A stretch of 64,000 bases of DNA, from positions 1,860,001 through 1,924,000 of the forward strand of contig NZ_SRJC01000001.1 of assembly GCF_004684905.1 (NCBI RefSeq), given 5' to 3'. The translations under genes were made by a program, and so were the position numbers. The stretch's first letter is position 1. Each line of letters opens with the position of its first letter. Source of the DNA: Halobacillus salinus (GTDB lineage Bacteria; Bacillota; Bacilli; Bacillales; Halobacillaceae). Positions 24,416-33,089 of this stretch are shown piece after piece. The notes under the pieces were generated by a model that was not told the origin of the DNA, did not search any database, and saw only the letters and a list, made by a program, of their open reading frames with translations.

Positions 24416-24688
24416 TTACAGCCTGCTCCTCACTTCGAACACCCATTCCTCAGGTGATTGGTTCACAAGAAAAGTTCTTACTCCACTATTGGTGTGTAGG
24501 TACAAGAATCCTTGGTCGCCGGAAAGCGTTCGATGCGACACGTCGAATAAGTTTTGAAGCGGAATATCTTCTGAAGGTGTCCTTACTATATGCTCGTATA
24601 ATTGTAAGCTCAAATGTTCCTCTATATAATGTTGGCGGTTGTTCTCAATGGTACGCTTCTTTTGAATGATAGGCTGTGAGGAGATCAA
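24416..24688 (-). CDS. Hypothetical small protein
   Basis: This is a 90-residue soluble protein that I do not recognise. The N-terminal third is charged (KKRTIENNRQHYIEEHL). The C-terminal half looks like a small beta-rich domain (LFDVSHRTLSGDQGFLYLHT, then VRTFLVNQSPEEWVFEVRS), reminiscent of short PH-like or DUF families. The start is TTG at 24688 with AAGGAAGG five nt upstream, which supports a real gene. It is followed 36 nt later by the GNAT gene in the same direction. No function can be assigned. Confidence 0.6.
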   Translation of the reverse strand: MISSQPIIQKKRTIENNRQHYIEEHLSLQLYEHIVRTPSEDIPLQNLFDVSHRTLSGDQGFLYLHTNSGVRTFLVNQSPEEWVFEVRSRL

Positions 24689-24877
24689 TAAATCCTTCCT
24701 TTCTGCCTTAATATATTGATTACTAGTATACCCTACCCTGCTTTTCTTGTCTTCATTTGTCTACTTTTGTCATACACTCAGTCCTTGCCTCTTTCCTTTC
24801 CTTCACTTTTATATTAGGATGGGAAGAGTGTTTTGTGGGAAAATAACTCTATTCATACGGAAACAGGAGGAACCATC

Positions 24878-25783
24878 ATGAGTGATCGTAACAAAGGAAT
24901 TATCCTTCTTCTCATATCTGCTTTCGGATTTTCCATGATGGCGGCACTAGTCAAATTATCTGGTGATGTACCGACCGTTCAGAAAACGTTGTTTCGTAAC
25001 CTTGTCTCAGCCATCATCGCTTTCGGATTTGTAAAAGCGAATAAAGAACGGCTATTCGGTAAACGAGAGAATCAAAAGTTGCTGCTATCGCGCTCAGCAT
25101 TGGGGACCATCGGAATGGTATTGTTCTTCTATGCCATCGATAATTTAGTACTCTCTGATGCGGATATGCTAAATAAGCTAAGTCCATTCTTACTCATCAT
25201 ATTCTCAGCAATCTTTCTTAAAGAAAAAGCAAGGTTATATCAAATCATTTCGATCATCATTGCTTTTCTTGGCACATTGTTGATTATCAAGCCAGCCTTT
25301 TCTATTGAATTCGTCCCGTATTTAGCCGGGGTCGGCTCGGCTGTTTTTGCAGCTGGTGCCTACACCCTTTTACGCGTATTAGGTGACAAGGAGAAATTCT
25401 ACACTATTGTATTTTACTTCTCGTTCTTTACTACGGTGACGTTACTTCCATTTACGATTGCATTTTATGAGCCGATGAGTACGGTTCAGTGGGTCTATCT
25501 CTTATCAGCGGGAGCCTTTGCAACTCTAGGACAGTTCGGCTTGACGATTGCCTATAAATACGCGCCGGCACGAGAGATTTCTATTTTCTTCTATTCCACT
25601 GTCGTTTATTCTGCTCTGATCAGTATCTTTCTATTTGGACAAGTTCCAGACATATTAAGCATCCTTGGATACTTCACCATCTTTGCAGCTTCTTTCTATA
25701 TGTTCATCAAGAACAATCGACAAGCTACGAAGCAAAATAAAGTTGCATCAACCAGCGCCACACAAGCTAATAGACAGACATAA
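24878..25783 (+). CDS. EamA/DMT-family transporter
   Basis: This is a 301-residue membrane protein with ten predicted helices in two EamA repeats. The first repeat starts with GIILLLISAFGFSMMAALVKL, the second around residue 155 with LAGVGSAVFAAGAYTLLRVL. It belongs to the drug/metabolite transporter superfamily of small-molecule exporters. The substrate is unknown. The ATG at 24878 has AGGAGG 7 nt before it. An upstream in-frame GTG/ATG is unsupported. The C-terminal tail (NNRQATKQNKVASTSATQANRQT) is polar and cytoplasmic. It is monocistronic. Confidence 0.88.
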   Translation: MSDRNKGIILLLISAFGFSMMAALVKLSGDVPTVQKTLFRNLVSAIIAFGFVKANKERLFGKRENQKLLLSRSALGTIGMVLFFYAIDNLVLSDADMLNKLSPFLLIIFSAIFLKEKARLYQIISIIIAFLGTLLIIKPAFSIEFVPYLAGVGSAVFAAGAYTLLRVLGDKEKFYTIVFYFSFFTTVTLLPFTIAFYEPMSTVQWVYLLSAGAFATLGQFGLTIAYKYAPAREISIFFYSTVVYSALISIFLFGQVPDILSILGYFTIFAASFYMFIKNNRQATKQNKVASTSATQANRQT

Positions 25784-25815
25784 AAAACAGCGACCATCAC
25801 GGTCGCTGTTTTTTC
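25782..25815. terminator. Bidirectional terminator
   Basis: The perfect stem AAAAAACAGCGACC/GGTCGCTGTTTTTT with a 5-nt loop lies between the DMT gene and the convergent ABC-F gene and carries T runs on both strands. Confidence 0.92.
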
Positions 25816-25823
25816 TATATTTC

Positions 25824-27381
25824 TTATTTTCTACGCTCGTTCAACTTCCGTAAGATCTCCTGATATTCTTGTTCGAGTTCAGCTTTATCTTCATGAGGGG
25901 AAGGAAGGCTGAGGCGGCTAACAATTTCCGTGAGCCTGCTTTCCAGAACCATAGCGTCATATTCCTCTGCTTTTTTCGGTTTCGGTTGCTGCCATTCCTT
26001 GAGTGTACCGTCAAAGTCAGTAAGCTGTCCTTGGTCGATAATCCACAGACGATCTGCTATACGGTTAACGAATGTTCTGTCATGACTAACAAACAGAATG
26101 GTCCCTGGGTACTCTACCATAAGTGTTTCTAATGCCTCGATAGCACCTAAATCAAGGTGATTCGTCGGTTCATCCAGCACTAAGAGATGGGCCATTCTGG
26201 TCAATAACCTTGCAATCGCAAGCTTTACCCGTTCCCCACCACTAAGAACCTGAATTTTCTTGTTCATATCCTCTTCAAAAAAATTCATTCTCCCCAGGAT
26301 GATTCTTACCTGTGACTCTTCTAGAGGGCTATCCTCGCCAGCATATTCATACACCGTCTTCTTCAAGGGCAACGAATCAAGATTTTGATGAAAATACGCA
26401 ACATCCATTTTGTCATCCCAACCCTTCTCTCGCATCAGGTATTGGATAAGTGTCGTCTTCCCTGTTCCGTTTCCCCCCAATCAAAGCCAATTTCGCCCCT
26501 GTTGGAATGACGGCATGGGGGATATCAAACAGCTTCTTTTCACCAGCATATACAGATTCGTCTCTTAAGGAAGCTATGGTTCTCCGAGCAACAGATTGTG
26601 CATGCTGATGGGTCATTTTCACTTGAGACCAATCGAATGGCTTCTCTACTTTCTCCAGCCGATCGATCCTTCGTTCAAGTGTCTTGCTGACTCGTTCCAC
26701 CTTTTTCTGCTTGGAAGCGGCTTTATTTTTTCCTAGCTGCCATTCTGAATTCCCCATCCGCTTCGGTGGTTTACGCATATGCTTGGATTGATCATTCTTC
26801 TTCCTAGCACGTTCTTCTAGTCGCTTCTTCTCTTGGACATACTTCTCGTATTTCTTTTTTTTCTCCAGTCTCTGCTGCTTTTTGGTTTCATCATAGAAAG
26901 TGTAATTTCCATCAAACGAGTTCAACCGACCACCCTCAAGCTCCCAAATCTTGTCGCACGTTCGATCTAAAAACGCACGGTCATGCGAAACAATAACATA
27001 GGTCGAAAATTCAGCAACCAGTTTCTGTTCAAGGTTTTCGATCTGACGCCAATCAAGATTGTTTGTGGGTTCGTCTAAAAACACTAGAGGAGTACGCTCC
27101 TCGAACATCCGATCTAATTGTTGAAGAGTTTTCTCTCCACCGCTCAACCCGTTCTCTTTTCCCGTAGGCAACTGCTCCATCAAGGAAGCTTCCACCCACC
27201 AGTCAGTATTCGGTTTTTCTTCAAGCTTCCCCATCAAGTACTCTAGAAGCAATGTTTTTCCTTCTCCATTTCTTCCAACAAGACCAATACGATCCCCTTT
27301 ATGAATCGATAGATCCTGGATAGAAAAGATCGTCCGGTCTCTAAGAGTGTATTCCACCTCTGTAGCTCTCATATATAACAC
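25824..27381 (-). pseudogene. ABC-F type ribosomal protection-like protein, frameshifted in the second Walker A
   Basis: This encodes an ABC-F protein of the VmlR/Vga type (two NBDs, no membrane domain), which displaces antibiotics such as lincosamides, pleuromutilins or streptogramin A from the ribosome. NBD1 is complete: Walker A GRNGEGKT near residue 35, signature LSGGEKT, Walker B LVFLDEPTNNLD. A long charged linker with KKKYEKYVQEKKRLEERA follows. The frame breaks at 26473-26478, a run of six C on the + strand. One base fewer restores IGGNGTGKTTL, the second Walker A, and joins NBD2 (LSGGERV, LLVLDEPTNHLD). The joined protein would have about 518 residues. The GTG at 27381 is preceded by GGGAGG, the in-frame ATG at 27372 is too far. 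It may be a sequencing slip, a broken gene, or phase variable. Confidence 0.85.
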
Positions 27382-27425
27382 AAAAAAACCTCCCTGATTA
27401 CGTTCCAGGCAGGCATAGGTCATCC
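27382..27425 (-). promoter_or_regulatory. Transcription attenuator overlapping the ABC-F ribosome site
   Basis: On the - strand CCTGCCTG (about 27406-27413) pairs with CAGGGAGG (about 27389-27396) with one mismatch, and seven T residues follow. The 3' arm contains the GGGAGG Shine-Dalgarno of the ABC-F start at 27381. Ribosome- or attenuation-based control is known for ABC-F resistance genes such as vmlR. A small overlapping ORF, ATGCCTGCCTGG on the - strand, ends at the ABC-F start. Confidence 0.6.
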
Positions 27426-27641
27426 CGATACTTATCCACTCCGGTCTAGATGGAGGCATAAAGCAATAAAGGTTTATAAAAAGACAGACCAATCCTGTTA
27501 TCTGAAACGAGTGAATTTAATTCGGCTCGTGAGATCTAACAGAATTAGTACTTCATTGCTCTACACGTCATTCCCTTCTCTTTCAAGTAGTTCTATTATA
27601 TGATGAAGGTATTGGAAAAAGCAAGAAAAGGAGCGGGTTTG

Positions 27642-28157
27642 ATGGGAAAAGTTGTCTTATATATCGCTCAAAGCTTAGATGGCTACATATGTAGAGAAAA
27701 CGGGGAGATCGATTGGTTGTGGGATGATGTAGACTACGGGTTCGATTCATTCTTTCAATCCGTAGACACGGTCATACTTGGTAGAAATACATATGAGCAA
27801 ATCTTTGATTTGACAGAGGAATTCCCCTATCTGTCAAAAGACGTCTATGTTGTGAGCCGCACTCAAGAGGGATCAGATGAATTCGCAACTTTCATTCAGC
27901 CAGAGCAAATGGCACCGCTCACTCACATGCTAAAAGAAAATGGTAAGACGAGCTGGATTGTAGGTGGGGCAATGTTGATAGAACAAGCTATCCACGCCGA
28001 ATTAATTGATGAATATCAGATATTCATTCAACCGACATTAATTGGAAGGGGGATTTCATTATTCAAAGCTAACGAGAAAGAACACTCTTTAACATTGAAA
28101 AATGTCCGAACATTTGATGACGGTATGTTAAGCCTAAGCTATACAGTAAACGATTGA
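27642..28157 (+). CDS. Dihydrofolate reductase-fold protein (RibD C-terminal family)
   Basis: This 171-residue protein of the RibD_C/DHFR fold is similar to YyaP and YwjB. VVLYIAQSLDGYICRENGEIDW is the canonical N-terminal motif, TVILGRNTYEQIFDL near residue 52 is the next, and SWIVGGAMLIEQAIHA near residue 107 holds the NAD(P)H-binding GG. The family reduces dihydrofolate-like substrates or has unknown reductase roles. The start is ATG at 27642 with AAGGAG 8 nt before it; the frame is open back to 27600, but that part is unsupported. It is divergent from the ABC-F gene and possibly cotranscribed with the S66 gene 28 nt downstream. Confidence 0.85.
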   Translation: MGKVVLYIAQSLDGYICRENGEIDWLWDDVDYGFDSFFQSVDTVILGRNTYEQIFDLTEEFPYLSKDVYVVSRTQEGSDEFATFIQPEQMAPLTHMLKENGKTSWIVGGAMLIEQAIHAELIDEYQIFIQPTLIGRGISLFKANEKEHSLTLKNVRTFDDGMLSLSYTVND

Positions 28158-28184
28158 AGAAATGTAAATGAAGGAGGTCATTCA

Positions 28185-29150
28185 TTGATACCAAAAAAAC
28201 TTACAAAAGGCGACGAAGTGAGGGTCATCTCTCCTGCTGAAACCTTATCCATTATTGCACCAGACCAACAGCGGTTGGCAGTCCAGCGACTAGAATCACT
28301 AGGACTTCACGTTTCATTCAGTACATACTCAGACGGAGATCCTTCCATCCAAGAACGCGTTCATGACATTCACGAGGCTTTCTCAGATCCAAACGTGAAA
28401 GGAATTATCACTACAATCGGCGGATTCAATAGTAACCGACTCCTCCACCACTTGGATTATGAGTTAATCAGGAAAAACCCCAAGATCTTCTGTGGTTTCT
28501 CTGATATTACCGTATTATCGAATGCTATTTATAAAAAAACAGGACTCATCACGTACAGCGGTCCACACTTCTCTTCATTCGGTATGAAAAGAGGAATCGA
28601 ATACACCCTCGAATATTTCGAAAAAGCCTTCATGAATGAGGACCCCTTTGTCATCGAGGCGGCCGATCATTGGAGTAACGACCTCTGGTATATGGACCAG
28701 GGAAACCGTACTTTCCACCCTAATGAAGGATGTAAAGTCATACACCCCGGAGAGGCTTCAGGTGTAGTCATTGGAGGGAACCTTTGCACCCTTAACCTAT
28801 TACAAGGAACACCGTTCATGCCATCACTAGCGGGTAAAATACTCTTTTTGGAAGATGACGAAATGACTTTTCCTGAGACCTTTGACCGTGATCTGCAGTC
28901 CTTACTGCATCAGCCTGGTTTTGAAAAAGTAAAAGGACTCGTAATCGGAAAATTCGAGAAGAAATCAGAAATGGACTATGACTCATTGAGAAGAATCATT
29001 GATGCGAAAGACGAGTTAGCTTCTATCCCTATTCTTGCAGAAGCAAACTTTGGACATACTACACCAAGGTTCACTTTCCCAATCGGAGGAGAGATATCTA
29101 TCAAAGCTACGGAGACGGGTAAGTCGCACATTACTGTTTTAAAACATTAA
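28185..29150 (+). CDS. S66-family LD-carboxypeptidase/MccF-like peptidase
   Basis: This is a 321-residue cytosolic serine peptidase. The family cleaves LD bonds of murein tetrapeptides (LdcA) or the carboxamide of microcin C (MccF). The nucleophile is in CGFSDITVLSNAI (Ser near residue 109) and the nucleophile loop is preceded by ITTIGGFNSNRLLHHLD. A Glu in FLEDDEMTFPETFDRDL (near residue 220) and the His in FGHTTPRFTFPIG (near residue 289) complete the Ser-Glu-His triad. The start is TTG at 28185, 7 nt from AAGGAGG. MccF-like self-immunity is possible, but no microcin genes are nearby, so cell-wall recycling is the simpler guess. Confidence 0.87.
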   Translation: MIPKKLTKGDEVRVISPAETLSIIAPDQQRLAVQRLESLGLHVSFSTYSDGDPSIQERVHDIHEAFSDPNVKGIITTIGGFNSNRLLHHLDYELIRKNPKIFCGFSDITVLSNAIYKKTGLITYSGPHFSSFGMKRGIEYTLEYFEKAFMNEDPFVIEAADHWSNDLWYMDQGNRTFHPNEGCKVIHPGEASGVVIGGNLCTLNLLQGTPFMPSLAGKILFLEDDEMTFPETFDRDLQSLLHQPGFEKVKGLVIGKFEKKSEMDYDSLRRIIDAKDELASIPILAEANFGHTTPRFTFPIGGEISIKATETGKSHITVLKH

Positions 29151-29151
29151 G

Positions 29152-29182
29152 AAAAGCCCGCATTTTGATACTGCGGGCTTCT
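29152..29182 (+). terminator. Terminator after the S66 gene
   Basis: The 9-bp stem AAGCCCGCA/TGCGGGCTT with a 9-nt loop lies just after the S66 stop. The T tail is short, so it may also serve the convergent SDR gene. Confidence 0.75.
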
Positions 29183-29226
29183 TAGCATACTTCTATCGAA
29201 AAAAGGTGGTCATTACTACATAGCAA

Positions 29227-29985
29227 TTACTGCTCAATGAGATCATATAGCTTGTAGACCTTTCCATTTTCAATGTCTTTCGGTTGATTGAGTAAGTCCA
29301 TTAAGACAGCGGCCACTTCTTCAGGAGACCGTAGCGCTCCCTCTTCTTTCAGCTGTTTGAATTTATCCACATCAGCAAAAGCCTCTTTAGAGGACGATCG
29401 TATCTCTTGCTGCATATCGGTATCCATCACACCTGGACTGAACGCGAGGATAACATGTCCATTTCCTTCCTGTTCCAAGGCGAGCGTCTTCGTGAAGCTG
29501 TTTATAGCGGCCTTTGTACTGCTGTAAACGCTCCAGCCATGAATCGTTTTTTCAGCAGCACCTGAGGTTACATTGATAACCGATAGATGTATTCCCTTCC
29601 TATTTGCTTCCTGTAATAGACGATTAACAATTAGAATGGGGGCTGACAGATTCAACTGAATGTGTTTGGTCGTCATTTCTGGATCTAAGTCGCCAACTTT
29701 ATCGATCGGCTCTATCATACCGGCATTGTTCACGACATATACATAGTGGGTATCTTCATGGAATGCGATCTCTATTGCATCTATTACGGCCTGTTCCAGT
29801 TGAGAATGATCAGTCAAATCGGCTGCGATATGGTGATATTCCACTTTACGGTCTTCTGCATGCGTCTTCAAGTCTTCGTTCAGATTCCTAGAGACTCCGA
29901 TGACATTTACGTTTTTCTCCATAAGTTGTTTAGCAACCGCCTCGCCTAAACCGCGAGAGTCACCTGTGACTATAGCATATTGCAT
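29227..29985 (-). CDS. Short-chain dehydrogenase/reductase (YueD-like)
   Basis: This is a 252-residue classical SDR. The cofactor loop reads TGDSRGLGEAVA (TGxxxGxG, with Asp where Ala/Gly is common) near residue 6. NNAG near residue 91 is conserved, and the catalytic set is Ser in INVTSGAAEKTIHGWSVYSSTKAA with YxxxK (YSSTK) near residue 159. The layout and length resemble sepiapterin-reductase-like proteins and B. subtilis YueD, a benzil reductase, but the substrate cannot be told. The ATG at 29985 follows AAGGAGA, matching the family start; the frame is open upstream but unsupported. It is divergent from the YczE-like gene. Confidence 0.85.
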   Translation of the reverse strand: MQYAIVTGDSRGLGEAVAKQLMEKNVNVIGVSRNLNEDLKTHAEDRKVEYHHIAADLTDHSQLEQAVIDAIEIAFHEDTHYVYVVNNAGMIEPIDKVGDLDPEMTTKHIQLNLSAPILIVNRLLQEANRKGIHLSVINVTSGAAEKTIHGWSVYSSTKAAINSFTKTLALEQEGNGHVILAFSPGVMDTDMQQEIRSSSKEAFADVDKFKQLKEEGALRSPEEVAAVLMDLLNQPKDIENGKVYKLYDLIEQ

Positions 29986-30085
29986 CAGCGATTCTCCTTT
30001 TATAACAGTCTCGTTCTCCTTTACATCTGTTTGGGCAACGTTTATGATAAACGGAGCAACCATCGCCAGACAGAAAGGAAAAATC

Positions 30086-30736
30086 ATGAAATACGTTTAC
30101 TTATTTATCATCTACGTGGTTGGACTTGTGGTGTCGAGTCTTGGTCTTGCGTTAATTATACAATCCGGCCTGGGTGTCGGCCCTGGGGACAGTGTGGCAG
30201 TCGGTATTTCGATGCACTTCCCGATTACCGTCGGTAGTGTGATGATCATTGCCTTTATCATATTGTTGCTTGTGAACGCTTGGCTCGAGAAAAAGCGACC
30301 GCAATTCGAATCTCTCATTCCCATCATCGTCCGTGGGCGAACAGTCGATTTGTTTTTGTATGGCTGGCTTGAAAATGTGCAGTATGACATGTGGTGGGCT
30401 CAATGGGGAATCTTCACCATCGGGCTAGTCGCAACAGCGGTTGGTGTCGCAGTCTATTTAAGAACACCGTTCCCACGTATACCACTAGACCACTTCATGA
30501 TGATTATGAACCAAAAGACCAATCAGTCGAAAAGTTCTGTTCGCATCTATTCCGAATCAGGTATGGCCTTGATCGGCTTCTTACTAGGTGCACCTGTCGG
30601 TTTCGGAACGTTGATCGTCGCTTTGTTACTCGGACCGTTCATCCAACTTTCTTACCAGTGGGCTAGGCCCATTGCAGCTATCTGGGTTGATGCTAAGAGC
30701 TTCCCTGATAAGGAAAGCTACCATTCCGAAACGTGA
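30086..30736 (+). CDS. YczE/YitT-type integral membrane protein
   Basis: This is a 216-residue membrane protein with about five to six predicted helices. YLFIIYVVGLVVSSLGLALIIQSGLGVGPGDSVAVG at the N-terminus with its GxGPxD pattern is characteristic of the YczE family (COG2364). In B. subtilis, YczE assists surfactin and bacillaene synthesis by an unknown mechanism. A VRGRTVDLFLYGW segment near residue 80 precedes the second half. The start is ATG at 30086, with AGAAAGGA at good spacing; the frame is open far upstream without support. It is divergent from the SDR gene by about 100 nt. The role is unknown. Confidence 0.8.
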   Translation: MKYVYLFIIYVVGLVVSSLGLALIIQSGLGVGPGDSVAVGISMHFPITVGSVMIIAFIILLLVNAWLEKKRPQFESLIPIIVRGRTVDLFLYGWLENVQYDMWWAQWGIFTIGLVATAVGVAVYLRTPFPRIPLDHFMMIMNQKTNQSKSSVRIYSESGMALIGFLLGAPVGFGTLIVALLLGPFIQLSYQWARPIAAIWVDAKSFPDKESYHSET

Positions 30737-30761
30737 CATTGATAACGGATACTATTCCATG

Positions 30762-30793
30762 AAAAAGCATGAACAAATTTGTTCATGCTTTTA
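30762..30793. terminator. Bidirectional terminator
   Basis: The perfect 13-bp stem AAAAGCATGAACA/TGTTCATGCTTTT has an AATT loop. It lies between the YczE-like gene and the convergent hypothetical gene. Confidence 0.9.
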
Positions 30794-31234
30794 TTCTTTC
30801 CCCTTGAAGGTGAGCTCTGTCACTCCCGTTTCTTCAAGTTTCTCTCCGATCTGTTCTTCAATTTCCATACGCTTCTCCATCATTTCATCCGTCATCTTAC
30901 CTTGCGGAGCTCCGAAGCGCTGTACCATCTCTTTATCTGCGAGCTTCTCCACCAGCTTGTCCCAGAAACTGAACTCATCATATTCTTCGACATACGTATC
31001 GAGCAACTGCGATTCAAAGTCAATATCCAAATCATGAATACCCAACTGCTCCTGATGGGAAATCAAGTCTTGCAATCCCGCTTCTTTATACTTCGACAAA
31101 ACAAGCTCTCGGACTTCCTCGAATTCTTCATCCAATTCCATCTTAGTAGAATTCACCATCCATGTACCTAAGAACACGGCTTCTACAAGTTTTTTATATT
31201 GTTTATCTGTAAGTTCTAGCTGTACTGATGCCAT
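30791..31234 (-). CDS. Hypothetical acidic helical protein
   Basis: This 147-residue, highly acidic, mostly alpha-helical soluble protein is not recognised. It opens with ASVQLELTDKQYKKLVEAVFLGTW, suggesting an amphipathic helix. Later YVEEYDEFSFWDKLVEKLADKEM and RMEIEEQIGEKLEETG are charged helices. No enzyme motif is visible. The ATG at 31234 is chosen because GGAGGAG lies 6 nt before it; the frame is open 5 codons upstream. Its stop lies inside the bidirectional terminator. The acid-rich composition fits a halophilic host but is not proof. Confidence 0.65.
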   Translation of the reverse strand: MASVQLELTDKQYKKLVEAVFLGTWMVNSTKMELDEEFEEVRELVLSKYKEAGLQDLISHQEQLGIHDLDIDFESQLLDTYVEEYDEFSFWDKLVEKLADKEMVQRFGAPQGKMTDEMMEKRMEIEEQIGEKLEETGVTELTFKGKE

Positions 31235-31331
31235 GAACATCTCCTCCAATCTTTCTATGGAATTATAGCATCTATGATGACTATCCCCAAATTATTTCAC
31301 AAATAAACGATTGACTTTCTCAGGACTCCTA

Positions 31332-31364
31332 TAAAAAAGAACACCGGAGCAATTCCGATGTTCT
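31332..31364 (-). terminator. Terminator of dat
   Basis: The stem AGAACAcCGGA with TCCGaTGTTCT is followed by an A run read as T on the - strand. Confidence 0.85.
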
Positions 31365-31374
31365 AAATAGAAGT

Positions 31375-32253
31375 TTAATTTGCGCTGAATATGGAGAAGG
31401 ACTCTGATAATTCCGCATCCTCTTCGTATGCATGCTGTAACTTGCGGGTGATCTCCCCTGGAGTACCATCTGCAATCTTCTGCTGATCCACTTTAATGAT
31501 TGGCATGACTTCAGCGGTACTACTAGAGAGGAACATTTCATCAGCATATTCCATATCTTTGATTTCGAACGTCTCTTCAACGAATTCAATCCCCAACTGC
31601 TTACAGAAATGCTCTACTCTCATCCTTACGCAACCATGAAGAATATTCTTTTTCGCCGGATGTGTGTACACTTTGCCGTCCTTTACAAAATAAGCATTGG
31701 AAGAACTGCATTCCGTCACTTCCCCGTCTTTGTGCAGGATGGCCTCAAATGCGCCTTCCTCTCTTGCCGTCTGTTTCGCCAACACGTTCGGAAGTAAGTT
31801 AAGGCTCTTGATATAACACCAATCCCAACGTACATCAGGTTGAGTAATAGCGGACACTCCTGTTTTCAAGTTTTCAGAAGGGCGTGACAGGTCCTTCACA
31901 TAAGCGTATAAGTTTGGCTTAGGCTGTTCCGGGAATGCGTGGTCTCTTGGGGCAGAGCCTCTTGTAATTTGAAGATAAATTTTCGCATCCGTCTTTACAT
32001 CATTGATTTCCAACAACTCTTGCAAGTACCGATACATATCATCTTTCTGAAATGGAACTACAAGCTTAATCGCTTCGGCTGAGCGGTATAGACGCTCCAC
32101 ATGCTCTTGAATCAAATAATTCTTTCCATTGTAGACCCGGATGACTTCATATATGCCATCTCCAAACTGAAGGCCTCTCTCCTCAAACGGGTATGTGAGT
32201 TGACCTTGGTCAACAAAGCCGTCTTCGGTTAACAACTTTTTGTAAATCGTCAT
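31375..32253 (-). CDS. dat: D-amino-acid aminotransferase
   Basis: This 292-residue fold-type IV PLP enzyme transfers amino groups between D-alanine and 2-oxoglutarate and supplies D-glutamate for peptidoglycan. The catalytic lysine is in DWCYIKSLNLLPNVLAKQ (near residue 146), and GLQFGDGIYEVIRVYNGK is the N-terminal motif. Length and sequence match Bacillus DAAT closely. The related branched-chain enzyme IlvE and lyase PabC share the fold, but the block CYIKSLNLLPNVLAKQ favours DAAT. AGGAGGAG precedes the ATG at 32253. It is monocistronic. Confidence 0.92.
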   Translation of the reverse strand: MTIYKKLLTEDGFVDQGQLTYPFEERGLQFGDGIYEVIRVYNGKNYLIQEHVERLYRSAEAIKLVVPFQKDDMYRYLQELLEINDVKTDAKIYLQITRGSAPRDHAFPEQPKPNLYAYVKDLSRPSENLKTGVSAITQPDVRWDWCYIKSLNLLPNVLAKQTAREEGAFEAILHKDGEVTECSSSNAYFVKDGKVYTHPAKKNILHGCVRMRVEHFCKQLGIEFVEETFEIKDMEYADEMFLSSSTAEVMPIIKVDQQKIADGTPGEITRKLQHAYEEDAELSESFSIFSAN

Positions 32254-32387
32254 CTGGTCTCCTCCTCTAATGCTTCCATCATTAACGTATATCTTATCAG
32301 AAAAATTCCTCCGTAGGGAAGCTTAAACAAAACCCATGCTCATTTACCTATGAAAACAAAAACCAAATAGGACTCCGGAGCAGATAC

Positions 32388-32966
32388 TTACCAGGTAAGT
32401 GGAACCTTTGTTTCAAATAATGCTTCCTCTACAGGTTCGCCAGACTTAGAAACCGGGTAGAAAAACAGCTCCAAATCCCCTGCCGCTTCCCTACCTTCTT
32501 CATCAAAGTTGTAACCTTCTATCTTCACAAATTGGAAGACACTGAAAGTACCGTCCACTTTCCCAGTTGTCTTGCCGTTAAACGTTGTTCCTGATTCATC
32601 CACAGCTTTTACGAGAAAAGAAACAACGCCTTTTTCTCTTCTCCAGTCCGTTTCCCTATCCGAAGTCAGTTCATTCCCTTTTCCATACCAAATGCCGAAA
32701 TACAAATCCCCAGTGGATGGTTCCTCCGTTGGTTCTTCGCTCTCCCTTTCATAAGGTCGATAGTAAAGCTCAGACAACTCTATTCCCGTTCCCTTTACCT
32801 TTTGAGACGCTTTTGAAATAGATGCGGGTGGTTCTTCAGGTACTTTGTGGATTGGCAGTTCCTGACCATTTACGAGTGCATTATACTCCCTGTTATCCAC
32901 ATACAAAAAGAAGCCAGCAGCAAGAACAACAAGTAAACCAATTAGTGCGATTTGAACAGCTTTCAA
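32388..32966 (-). CDS. Hypothetical membrane-anchored protein
   Basis: This is a 192-residue protein with one N-terminal transmembrane helix (IALIGLLVVLAAGFFLYV), so it is a signal-anchor protein with the rest outside. A proline/glutamate-rich linker (about residues 70-85) is followed by a compact beta-rich domain: GIWYGKGNELTSDRETDWRREKGVVSFLVKAVDES and the rest. No known family is recognised. The start is TTG at 32966 with AGGGGGGTAC nine nt upstream. There is no obvious operon partner; it lies between dat and spoVR with terminators on each side. Confidence 0.65.
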   Translation of the reverse strand: MKAVQIALIGLLVVLAAGFFLYVDNREYNALVNGQELPIHKVPEEPPASISKASQKVKGTGIELSELYYRPYERESEEPTEEPSTGDLYFGIWYGKGNELTSDRETDWRREKGVVSFLVKAVDESGTTFNGKTTGKVDGTFSVFQFVKIEGYNFDEEGREAAGDLELFFYPVSKSGEPVEEALFETKVPLTW

Positions 32967-33043
32967 CGTATAGTACCCCCCTCTGCTACGGATGGTAAAT
33001 CTTGAAAATATTATAACAGAATGGAAGAGGTTTTCGGATGAAT

Positions 33044-33083
33044 GAAAACAAATAACTGTCTCTGAACTTTCATCAGAGACAGT
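33044..33083 (-). terminator. Terminator of spoVR
   Basis: The 11-bp stem ACTGTCTCTGA/TCAGAGACAGT with a 7-nt loop is followed on the - strand by a T-rich stretch. Confidence 0.85.
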
Positions 33084-33089
33084 CGCACT

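Noticed and set aside
25824-27381. Two separate single-domain ABC ATPase genes
   Set aside because: The frames overlap, the downstream one lacks a ribosome site, and removing one base joins them into a normal ABC-F protein.
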